The notes beneath the pieces were generated by a model. That model had not been told where the DNA came from, searched no databases, and saw only the letters and a list, made by a program, of their open reading frames with translations. A stretch of DNA of 15,909 nucleotides from Acidimicrobiaceae bacterium (GTDB lineage: Bacteria; Actinomycetota; Acidimicrobiia; Acidimicrobiales; Acidimicrobiaceae). Below, one piece after another: positions 7,548 to 14,198 of the stretch. The DNA lies in NCBI GenBank assembly GCA_013044415.1, contig JABEUO010000078.1, positions 1-15,909 of the forward strand, given 5' to 3'. Made by a program: the position numbers and the translations under genes. Position 1 is the first letter of the stretch, and each line of letters opens with the position of its first letter.

Positions 7548-8530
7548 ATCTTCTTTGCCCTGGCTTTTCGGAGCGACGTTGCGGCTACCTCCGGGCTAAC
7601 GTCGGTCACGAAGGCGCCCCCTGCGAGTTCGGAACCAGCAAGGAACTTCAGTCGATCCCGAGTTCTATTCGGAGGTGAAAATTCGATATGGAGGTGACTG
7701 ACTTCATCCCAAGCTTCGTCTTCATTGGTCGGCCGCTGATGGAACGCCATGATATATGGGAGTGAAAAGCTCCACAAAGCATCGTAGGTGCGGGTAACGT
7801 CGAGCAGAATCTCAGCCAGCTGCTCCCGGTCTCGCTGATCAAGCGCGGCAAGTGACGGGCGGTGGATTTTTGTCGCAACGTGTACCTCGTAGGGGAATCG
7901 CGCCCAAAATGGTACCCAGGCGAGCCATCGCTCATTACTTGCAACTACCCTCCGCCCATCTTCGAGCTCGCTAGCTACCACATCGCACTCGACACAAGTC
8001 CCATTTATGCTCAGATGTCGCTGCGCACTTCGCAGTTCCTTTAGGGGTCTTGGCGGAATCTCTGGGTATCCGTAGATCTGTCCATGAGGGTGAGACAAGG
8101 TCGTGCCGACAACTTCGCCCTTGTTCTCGAAGGGCATTACATAGGAGACTTCCCTCTCAGATCCAATCACCACCCACCGATCGGTCCAAATGTCGACGAG
8201 CATTCGAACCCTCTCGATAGAAAGGTCCGCCATCGTCTTGGTGTGATCATCCGAGTAGACGAGGACTTCACACCTGCCGGCGGCGGTCGTCACCCCAAAT
8301 AGGCCATTCCCTTCGACATCGGGTACAGGTGGGTTTGGAGAGAAGGATGGGAAGCGGTTGTCAAAGGTAACTACTTCGAAGGACTCGAATGGAATCTCTG
8401 TAGCGGGGGAACCTGGGCGAGAGGGACATAGCGGACAGAAATCGGCTTTGGGTTTGTATGTTCGATGCTGCCTATGGGTAGCAAAGGTAACCCACTCACC
8501 CGAAGTAGGGTCGTATCGACGCTCGGTCAC
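7544..8530 (-). CDS. galT: Galactose-1-phosphate uridylyltransferase
   Basis: Exchanges UMP between UDP-glucose and galactose 1-phosphate, giving UDP-galactose and glucose 1-phosphate. The 328-residue length fits the family. Key sequence features are the zinc-site FCPLCPSRPGS (Cys32 and Cys35), FENKGEVVGTTLSHPHGQ with the active-site HPHGQ at 147-151 (His149 is the uridylylated residue by homology), and C-terminal His-containing segments (HQRP, LHIEF) that match the second half of the fold. The start is GTG at 8530; it overlaps the stop of the 142-residue upstream gene by GTGA, and its own stop overlaps the galK ATG. Both junctions point to translational coupling. No galE is in the window, so UDP-galactose recycling relies on an epimerase encoded elsewhere. 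Confidence 0.96.
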   Translation of the reverse strand: MTERRYDPTSGEWVTFATHRQHRTYKPKADFCPLCPSRPGSPATEIPFESFEVVTFDNRFPSFSPNPPVPDVEGNGLFGVTTAAGRCEVLVYSDDHTKTMADLSIERVRMLVDIWTDRWVVIGSEREVSYVMPFENKGEVVGTTLSHPHGQIYGYPEIPPRPLKELRSAQRHLSINGTCVECDVVASELEDGRRVVASNERWLAWVPFWARFPYEVHVATKIHRPSLAALDQRDREQLAEILLDVTRTYDALWSFSLPYIMAFHQRPTNEDEAWDEVSHLHIEFSPPNRTRDRLKFLAGSELAGGAFVTDVSPEVAATSLRKARAKKI

Positions 8531-8955
8531 GTTCTATTTCCCTCTTTCAAGGACCTAGTCGCGATGGATTCGTTATGTGAATACTGGGTAAGGCGTCGAC
8601 CGTCGGGCATTCGAAATACCCTGCGCACCAGCCCGTTTGCCTCAAGTTCAACTCGCGGTTCCGTCTCCTCCCAAGGAGTAGCTCCAGATGAGGCTTTCAC
8701 CTTGGGCTCTTCGGCGACCCCGAAGGCGGGGGTAGGTGTTGCAATGCTTCGGGCGACACCATCACTATCGGTGATGGATGGCTCCTTAGTTTGATGCCGA
8801 CCTTTATCCGGGTCGAATTCAGACTTGATAGCGTTATCGAAAGTTTCGGCCACCGGGGGGCCACCTTGGTGGGTTGCACTTAGCGGTGGCTCGGTCTCCT
8901 GTTGGATCTGAGCAGTCCGAGTAGTCGGACTTGTGCAGTGTTTCTGGGTGCTCAC
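8527..8955 (-). CDS. Uncharacterised protein between the regulator and galT
   Basis: I do not recognise this 142-residue protein. The GTG start at 8955 overlaps the stop of the DeoR gene by four bases (GTGA), and its TGA overlaps the galT GTG by four bases, so it is a real member of the coupled operon despite its odd sequence. Residues 1-100 are hydrophilic and rich in Thr, Ser, Pro, Glu and Lys with few large hydrophobics, and are probably disordered. Residues about 100-128 look folded: two strand-like runs around a turn (RVELEANGLVRRVFRMPDG), suggesting a short beta-hairpin module. There is no signal peptide, membrane segment, cysteine pair or known motif. By position it may modulate the regulator or GalT, but that is a guess. 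The codon use does not stand out from its neighbours. Confidence 0.65.
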   Translation of the reverse strand: MSTQKHCTSPTTRTAQIQQETEPPLSATHQGGPPVAETFDNAIKSEFDPDKGRHQTKEPSITDSDGVARSIATPTPAFGVAEEPKVKASSGATPWEETEPRVELEANGLVRRVFRMPDGRRLTQYSHNESIATRSLKEGNRT

Positions 8956-9875
8956 TTACTTCGCCTTGTGTTCTTTGAGGAGGCATCAAGGGTGGGATCA
9001 CCCTCGGACGAGATCTGATTACCCTTAGCCTTTTTGAGAAAACTCATCCCCGATGACGAATCACTTTCCCGCTCGTCGACCTTCACGCTCGGTTGGTGAG
9101 TAGATGGACTAGGAGCGAGGATGAGCTCTCCAACGCCATCAGAAAGCGCTCGACGCCCCTCCTCTACCAGACCCTCATCGCATATCAGAACGTCAGCTGC
9201 GCTCAGTGGGGCTATCCTGGCCATACCAATGGTTCGCCACTTAGTATGGTCCGCTACCACCACCGTCCGGCGAGCACAACTCAAAAGGGTTCGGTTTGTT
9301 TGGGCCTCCGCCAAATTTGGAGTGGTAAAACCGGCTTCTGGATCCATGCCGTGGACTCCGAGGAAGAGGATATCCACGTAGAGGGACCTGATAGCGTCTT
9401 CGGCGACCATACCGACCAGCGCCCCCGACGGGGTGGGTATCCCACCGGTGAGGATCATCGGGAGATGCGGGTGATCCCTGTGCAACGCCACCGCTAGGGA
9501 AAGCGAATTGGTCACGACGGTAATTCGTGGGACAACTGGAAGCCGCTGGGCCAAAGCCCACGTCGTAGTTCCACCAGATATGGCGACTGAGGCCCCCGGG
9601 GGGACGAGAGCGACTGCGGCATCGGCGATCGCCGCCTTCTCGAAGGCATTCTGGGTGAGCTTGGCATCGAAGCCTGGCTCCTCTGCGCTACGACCACTCG
9701 TAACCGCCCCGCCGTGAACCTTGGTCAAAAGTCCCGATTCCTGAAGTACCTCGAGGTCCCGTCGAATTGTCATATCAGAGACGTCAAACAGATCGGCTAG
9801 TTCGGCAACTCGAACAGCCCCGTGACGCTTAATCTCTTCGGTGATTCGGGATTGACGCTGGCTTGGGATCATCAT
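8952..9875 (-). CDS. DeoR-family transcriptional regulator with a C-terminal extension
   Basis: A sugar-phosphate-responsive repressor type. The N-terminal winged helix-turn-helix lies at about 5-57, with the family signature VAELADLFDVSDMTIRRDLEVL (positions 23-44) and the wing ending HGGAV. The C-terminal DeoR sensor domain covers about 75-250, with VTNSLSLAVAL (121-131), LTGG (142-145), FLGVHGMD (171-178) and VVVADHTKW (205-213). Regulators of this group are commonly released from DNA by a phosphorylated sugar, so a galactoside or galactose-pathway intermediate is a likely signal. Length is 307 residues; family members are usually near 250. The last 50 or so residues are a Ser/Lys/Glu-rich tail resembling the start of the next protein in composition. 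ATG 9875 is preceded by GGGAG eight bases away; a second ATG follows at once. It sits 83 bp after the beta-galactosidase gene and overlaps the unknown gene by four bases. Confidence 0.93.
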   Translation of the reverse strand: MMIPSQRQSRITEEIKRHGAVRVAELADLFDVSDMTIRRDLEVLQESGLLTKVHGGAVTSGRSAEEPGFDAKLTQNAFEKAAIADAAVALVPPGASVAISGGTTTWALAQRLPVVPRITVVTNSLSLAVALHRDHPHLPMILTGGIPTPSGALVGMVAEDAIRSLYVDILFLGVHGMDPEAGFTTPNLAEAQTNRTLLSCARRTVVVADHTKWRTIGMARIAPLSAADVLICDEGLVEEGRRALSDGVGELILAPSPSTHQPSVKVDERESDSSSGMSFLKKAKGNQISSEGDPTLDASSKNTRRSK

Positions 9876-9958
9876 CTAACATACTCCCGGGTCACGTTGC
9901 TATTTGCGGGGTAACCTACTTGGTGATCAACCACCTCGATTATTTTTTTGGCCATGGC

Positions 9959-12004
9959 CTAAACTCCGCCCGGAGCAGCTGCCGCAACGATGAGCACGTC
10001 CATGGGTGCGACTTCGAGCACTGGGCCGACCATCGTATTACCCAAGCGATCAAAGAACGGAACTCCAAGGTCTATTCTCCGGGGGATCTTGGTGTGATTA
10101 ATGAGGAATAGGTTCCCTCCCCTAATCACCACTTCAACCCCGTTTGGCTCAGCTAGGGCCGGAGTGACATCAGATGTCTCGCAGACCATTTGCAGGATGG
10201 CTCGCATGCTCTCTCGGTCTGGGAGGGTTGAGAGGTACCAAGCGGTGCCATCACAAATGTGGTGCTCGGTCAGTGCTGGCCGATCCCCTCGCCACTCATC
10301 GAGATAGCTGAGAAGGACAGTTGCCCCTTTTAGTCTGATCTCTTCGGACCACAATCGCCCCGTCCCGCCGAGTGGGCCAAGGAGGTCTCCACTCATTGTT
10401 ACGGTAGCGCCGGAGGGAATAGGCAAAAACTCCTCCACCACCAGGCCTAGGGTCTCAGTCCACGGAGCTGGATATCCTCCGAGTCGGATGTGGTCCTCGT
10501 CGTCGACGATACCTGAGAAGAATGTGACAAGGACATTCCCCCCGGCTTTGACATAAGTCGCGAGAGAAGCTGCTGGTGAGTCGCCAATTAAATAAAGGGC
10601 GGGGGCAATAATTAGTCGATAGGGATTCAAATCCTGACCCGGGTGGACGAAGTCGACCGTCACTCCAAGTTCAAAAAGGCCTCGATAGATAGGGAGCAGC
10701 ACCTCGACCAGACGAAGGTCGCTGCTTGGATGTGATTCCATCTCGAGCGCCCACCAATTCTCCCAATCGAAGAGAATGCCGACAGAAGAGCTAACGGTAG
10801 ACCCTGCGATGTCTGCTAGGTCGGCAATCTCCTTGCCAAGCGATACCACTTCGTTCCAGAGTCGAGACTCGGTCCCGACATGGGGAAGCATGGCACTGTG
10901 AAACTTCTCACTACCAGAGCGAGATGCACGCCACTGGAAGCACAGAGCGCCCTCGCTCCCGCGTGCGATCGCCTGGAGGCTTAGGGCTCGATACTGACCT
11001 GGGGCCCTGGAGAGATTAATCGAGCGCCAGTTCACCGCACTTGGAGCCTGTTCCATCAGTAACCACGGTCTCCCACCGCCTAGGGACCTAGTGAGATCGG
11101 AGGCGAGCGCACTGACAATGTGCGCCTCGTCGTCAGCAGGATCAGGATAGCTATCATAAGAAGTTACATCTAGCGCTTCGGCCCACTTAAATGCGTCGAT
11201 CGGCCTGAAGAGTCCCATGAAGTTGGTGGTGATCGGCACGGACTGGTCTACCCGGCGGATTTCAGCCCTCTCAATAAGTAGGCAGTCGAGTAGTTCATCA
11301 GAGCTGAATCGGGCAAAGTCCAGTTTCAATGAGGGATTATTAAATGTTGGGGTAGACCTTGGCGGATTGATCTGGGCCCACGAAGTATACCTTTGACTCC
11401 AAAAGTCGGTCCCCCAAGCAGAGTTAACTGCCTCGAGTGTTCCGTATCGCTTTCTGAGCCAATTGCGAAAAGATGAAGCCGAGATATCACAGTAACAAGC
11501 CGATACGTGACAGCCGTATTCATTTCCGATATGCCAGAGCCGGAGGGCTGGATGGTTATGGTAGCGATTGGCCACGGCGGCGGCGAGTTCAGCTGCGGCG
11601 GCTCGATATTGAGGAGATGAGGGACAGTAGTGCTGTCGGGAGCCGAAGGAGAGCTTCGTACCGAATTCAGTCATTGGGAGGATCTCTGGATGCGCCTCCA
11701 CCAACCATGCGGGAGGTGACGCTGTCGCAGTGGCGAGATCAACCATAATGCCCGCACTATGGAGGAGATCGAGGATACGATCGAGCCATCCGAAGTTGTA
11801 GTCTCCGGGACCGCTTTGGAGTTTGGACCAGGAAAAGACCCCAACGGTTACTAAGTTGACACCCGCCAGCTTCATCAACTCGACATCTTGCAACCAGACA
11901 TCCTCTGGCCATTGCTCAGGATTGTAATCTCCACCGTAGGCGAGGAAACCGATTCCGTCAGAGTCTCGAAATAGCGGTCCCTCTGACCAAGCCCGAGTAC
12001 TCAC
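9959..12004 (-). CDS. Beta-galactosidase, glycoside hydrolase family 42
   Basis: Releases terminal beta-galactose from oligosaccharides by a retaining mechanism. The 681 residues match GH42. The catalytic (beta/alpha)8 domain opens with YGGDYNPEQWPEDVW (23-37). The acid/base is Glu162 in LWHIGNEYGCH and the nucleophile is Glu318 in LLMEQAPSAVNW. Cys127, Cys165, Cys170 and Cys172 match the zinc-binding cysteines known from some GH42 enzymes. The trimerisation domain follows from about residue 390, and a small C-terminal beta domain ends the protein. There is no signal peptide, so it acts in the cytoplasm on imported sugar. GTG 12004 has AGGAGG five bases upstream. It lies 43 bp after the second permease gene and 83 bp before the regulator. 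The exact substrate (lactose, galacto-oligosaccharides or a galactosyl-polyol) cannot be read from the sequence. Confidence 0.95.
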   Translation of the reverse strand: MSTRAWSEGPLFRDSDGIGFLAYGGDYNPEQWPEDVWLQDVELMKLAGVNLVTVGVFSWSKLQSGPGDYNFGWLDRILDLLHSAGIMVDLATATASPPAWLVEAHPEILPMTEFGTKLSFGSRQHYCPSSPQYRAAAAELAAAVANRYHNHPALRLWHIGNEYGCHVSACYCDISASSFRNWLRKRYGTLEAVNSAWGTDFWSQRYTSWAQINPPRSTPTFNNPSLKLDFARFSSDELLDCLLIERAEIRRVDQSVPITTNFMGLFRPIDAFKWAEALDVTSYDSYPDPADDEAHIVSALASDLTRSLGGGRPWLLMEQAPSAVNWRSINLSRAPGQYRALSLQAIARGSEGALCFQWRASRSGSEKFHSAMLPHVGTESRLWNEVVSLGKEIADLADIAGSTVSSSVGILFDWENWWALEMESHPSSDLRLVEVLLPIYRGLFELGVTVDFVHPGQDLNPYRLIIAPALYLIGDSPAASLATYVKAGGNVLVTFFSGIVDDEDHIRLGGYPAPWTETLGLVVEEFLPIPSGATVTMSGDLLGPLGGTGRLWSEEIRLKGATVLLSYLDEWRGDRPALTEHHICDGTAWYLSTLPDRESMRAILQMVCETSDVTPALAEPNGVEVVIRGGNLFLINHTKIPRRIDLGVPFFDRLGNTMVGPVLEVAPMDVLIVAAAAPGGV

Positions 12005-12047
12005 CGCAACCTCCTCGAGTTATCGCCGGCGAGGCAGAAAAATACGC

Positions 12048-12935
12048 TCACAACGTCACGCTCCCGGCCGTCAGTCCCGACCTCCAGAAGCGCTGCAGAG
12101 ACAAGAAAGCGATAACAAGCGGAATTACAGAGAGCAAAGAACCGATTACAACGTAGCTCACAAGCTGGGGGGCCTGGCCATACTCATTATTCCATGAATA
12201 TAAGCCCAAAGTAACTGGGTAGAGCTTCTGATTGGAGAGCATGACCAGCGGAAGGAAGAAGTTGTTCCAAATGGCCACGAACTGAAAGAGAAATATCGTA
12301 ACCAGTGCTGGCGACATGATCCGAAAAGATATCGTTCGAAAGATGCGAAACTCTCGCGCACCGTCCATCCGGGCCGCCTCAAGGAGTTCGTCTGGAACCG
12401 CTGAACTGGCATAGACGCGGGCAAGAAATACGCCAAATGGGCTGACGATACTCGGTAGCAGTACCGACCAGTAGGTATTGGTGAGGTGCACCTTGCTCAT
12501 AAGCAGATAGAGCGGGAGCGCCAAAGCATTCTCAATGACAAGCCCACCGCCGAGAATGATCGAAAATATCAACTCACGACCCCTAAATGGGAACTTTGCG
12601 AGTGCATAGCCGCATGAAGCCGAGATAACCGTCGCGAGCAAGGCACCGATCCCAGCGTAGAGAACGGTATTAAGTATCCAGCGGACGTATATGCCCCCAT
12701 CGTAGTGAAAGAGTCCCGAGAGGTTTGAAAAGAGCTGGAAATGGCTGAAGAGGAGGCCCTCTGAGTTATAGAGGGCACTAGGTCCCTTGGTAGAGGAGAT
12801 AAGTAACCAATACGCCGGGAGTAGGAAGTAGATAGTCATAACAAAGAGAAATGCCATCGCTGTGACGGTCTTTTTGTTCCATGGTGAGCCCTTCGACAGG
12901 TGTCGATCGGGAACTTTGATCGTCGTTGTTCGCAT
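12048..12935 (-). CDS. Carbohydrate ABC transporter permease, MalG-like (CUT1)
   Basis: The second membrane subunit of the sugar importer, 295 residues. About six membrane segments are visible: 24-47, 86-115, 124-147, 155-175, 208-233 and 258-281. The cytoplasmic coupling loop that docks on the ATPase carries the EAA motif EAARMDGAREF at 186-196. The sequence ending and the short hydrophilic N-terminus are as in MalG-type subunits. Its ATG lies two bases after the stop of the first permease, so the pair is co-translated. The beta-galactosidase start follows after 43 bp, in which a perfect 10-bp palindrome (TCGCCGGCGA, 12023-12032) is present. Confidence 0.94.
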   Translation of the reverse strand: MRTTTIKVPDRHLSKGSPWNKKTVTAMAFLFVMTIYFLLPAYWLLISSTKGPSALYNSEGLLFSHFQLFSNLSGLFHYDGGIYVRWILNTVLYAGIGALLATVISASCGYALAKFPFRGRELIFSIILGGGLVIENALALPLYLLMSKVHLTNTYWSVLLPSIVSPFGVFLARVYASSAVPDELLEAARMDGAREFRIFRTISFRIMSPALVTIFLFQFVAIWNNFFLPLVMLSNQKLYPVTLGLYSWNNEYGQAPQLVSYVVIGSLLSVIPLVIAFLSLQRFWRSGLTAGSVTL

Positions 12936-12937
12936 TT

Positions 12938-13912
12938 TTAGAGCAACCCCCCATTACTGTGGCGCCTTGCAAGCCGAAGGAATCCAAAGGACAGTATGAA
13001 CGTGCCGATTGCCAAGACTACAGCTATTGCTGCCGCATAATTGGGGTTGTTAATCGAAAATGCCTGCGTATATGCGAGAAGGTTGGGGGTGTAAGACGAG
13101 GGTATGGTGGTCGTAATAGCCCGCAAAACCTGTGGCTCACTGAAGAGTTGCAGGGTCCCAATAATCGAGAGCACCGCCGTCAGAATCAAACTCGATCTGA
13201 TCATTGGGAGCTTTACCCTACGCGAGATTTGGAAATCAGATGCCCCATCCATTCGGGCCGCCTCGTAGATGGAAGATGGAATGGCCTGTAGGCCAGCGTA
13301 GATAATCAGCATGTTATATCCCGTGTACTCCCAGGTCACAATGTTGGCGATCGACCATAGGACCGTGTGAACTCCGAGGAAGTTGAAACTACCAAATCCA
13401 ACCGACCTGAGGCTAGCGACAATTGGACTTAAGCCAGGGAGGTAGAGGAATGACCAAAGAATCGCCGCAACTACACCCGGAATACCGTACGGCAGGAAGA
13501 AGGCCAGCCGGAAGAAACGCTTAAAGCGGACAACCGCGGAGTCCATCAGCAGGGCTAGCACCGTGGCGAGGATCAACATCACCGGCACCTGCACGATACC
13601 GAAAAGCAGGACCCGTTCCAAACCGTGGAGAAAGGAAGCATCCCGAAAGACCTGCATGTAGTTGCTAAGGCCCACAAACTTTGTAGAAGTTGCATTCGGT
13701 CCAAGACCGAGTCCCGAAACTCGGGTAGCAAAGAGGCTCTCGTAAATTGCATAGCCAATCGGGAGGAGGAAAAAGAGGGTGAAAAGTACTCCGAAAGGCA
13801 AAAGGAAGCCCAATGTCGTCCACGGCCGCACCTTTGTGTAGGTGCGCAGCGCCGGAGGGACCGGGGAGTTTGTTGCGCTTCCGTCATTGGCGGCGCTCTG
13901 GATTGCCGTCAC
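12938..13912 (-). CDS. Carbohydrate ABC transporter permease, MalF-like (CUT1)
   Basis: The first membrane subunit of the sugar importer, 324 residues. Six probable membrane segments lie near 33-60, 100-123, 135-158, 181-207, 240-257 and 291-313. The EAA coupling loop is EAARMDGASDF at 217-227. The N-terminal 30 residues are hydrophilic and cytoplasmic. The start is GTG 13912 with AAGGAG six bases upstream. The gene follows the binding-protein gene after 286 bp that contain a long hairpin, a small ORF with an exceptional ribosome binding site, and a tandem repeat. It may therefore be expressed partly apart from the binding protein. Confidence 0.95.
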   Translation of the reverse strand: MTAIQSAANDGSATNSPVPPALRTYTKVRPWTTLGFLLPFGVLFTLFFLLPIGYAIYESLFATRVSGLGLGPNATSTKFVGLSNYMQVFRDASFLHGLERVLLFGIVQVPVMLILATVLALLMDSAVVRFKRFFRLAFFLPYGIPGVVAAILWSFLYLPGLSPIVASLRSVGFGSFNFLGVHTVLWSIANIVTWEYTGYNMLIIYAGLQAIPSSIYEAARMDGASDFQISRRVKLPMIRSSLILTAVLSIIGTLQLFSEPQVLRAITTTIPSSYTPNLLAYTQAFSINNPNYAAAIAVVLAIGTFILSFGFLRLARRHSNGGLL

Positions 13913-13971
13913 GAGGGTCTCCTTAGGATGAAATACGACACGCTATTACATTGGCCTTAAAAATACAACGC

Positions 13972-13999
13972 AACAAGTACGACAAAACAAGTACGACAA
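13972..13999. repeat. Exact 14-bp tandem repeat upstream of the MalF-like permease gene
   Basis: AACAAGTACGACAA occurs twice with no spacer (13972-13985 and 13986-13999); on the minus strand each unit reads TTGTCGTACTTGTT. It lies 60-90 bp before the permease start. A partial third copy of TGTCGTA is at about 13934-13940. On the minus strand TTGTTT-N17-TGTATT overlaps the repeat and could be a weak promoter. A repeated operator is plausible; chance duplication is the alternative. Confidence 0.5.
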
Positions 14000-14020
14000 A
14001 TTGCCACTTTTAAAAGGTAT

Positions 14021-14107
14021 CTAACCAAACTCTTCCGGCTTGCCAACGATTCGGTCCGATTGGAGCAAAAGGTCAACGACGGCAACTGATGATTCAATAC
14101 AGACCAT
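14021..14107 (-). CDS. Candidate small ORF, 28 residues, with a near-perfect ribosome binding site
   Basis: The minus strand has AAAGGAGGTGA at 14125-14115, an 11-base perfect complement to the usual bacterial 16S 3' end. Seven bases after this run is ATG 14107, opening 28 codons that end with TAG at 14021-14023. The product starts MVCIESSVAVVDLLLQ and ends with a charged tail (KPEEFG). Thirteen of its 28 codons begin with G, as in real genes. It lies in the binding-protein/permease gap, after a strong hairpin and before the tandem repeat. It may be a small protein, possibly membrane-associated through the short hydrophobic run at residues 8-15, or a leader peptide whose translation controls the permease genes. 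No homologue is recognised, and the reading frame is short enough that chance remains possible. Confidence 0.4.
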   Translation of the reverse strand: MVCIESSVAVVDLLLQSDRIVGKPEEFG

Positions 14108-14145
14108 ACCGACGTCACCTCCTTTTGCTCCCTAGTCGAACGGCC

Positions 14146-14185
14146 ACTCGAGTCGAACCGGGGGAGGGGTCGGCTCGACTCGAGT
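14146..14185 (-). terminator. Long intercistronic hairpin after the binding-protein gene
   Basis: On the minus strand ACTCGAGTCGAGCC pairs with GGTTCGACTCGAGT over 14 bp, with one G-U pair and a 12-base C-rich loop. It starts 13 bases after the binding-protein stop. No T-run follows, so it is not a standard intrinsic terminator. By analogy with the structure between malE and malF in enteric bacteria, it may protect the upstream mRNA or cause partial termination, giving more binding protein than permease. Confidence 0.6.
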
Positions 14186-14198
14186 TCTCCGCTTTCAA

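Noticed and set aside
9093..9497. Plus-strand ORF of 134 codons inside the DeoR gene
   Set aside because: It is an antisense shadow of a gene with clear family motifs; there are no independent signals.
9950..9959. GGCCATGGCC palindrome next to A/T-rich DNA after the beta-galactosidase gene
   Set aside because: In the direction of transcription it is followed by A residues rather than T, and the stem would have at most four pairs, so it is not a terminator.
12040..12060. TTGTGAGCG on the minus strand at the permease stop, identical to half of the E. coli lac operator
   Set aside because: The second half-site is missing, the bases include the permease stop codon, and no LacI-family gene is present. 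A 9-base match is expected by chance often enough.
14130..14190. GGTTCGACTC on the minus strand, resembling a tRNA T-loop
   Set aside because: The sequence is one arm of the 14-bp hairpin. No acceptor stem, anticodon arm or D arm can be built around it.
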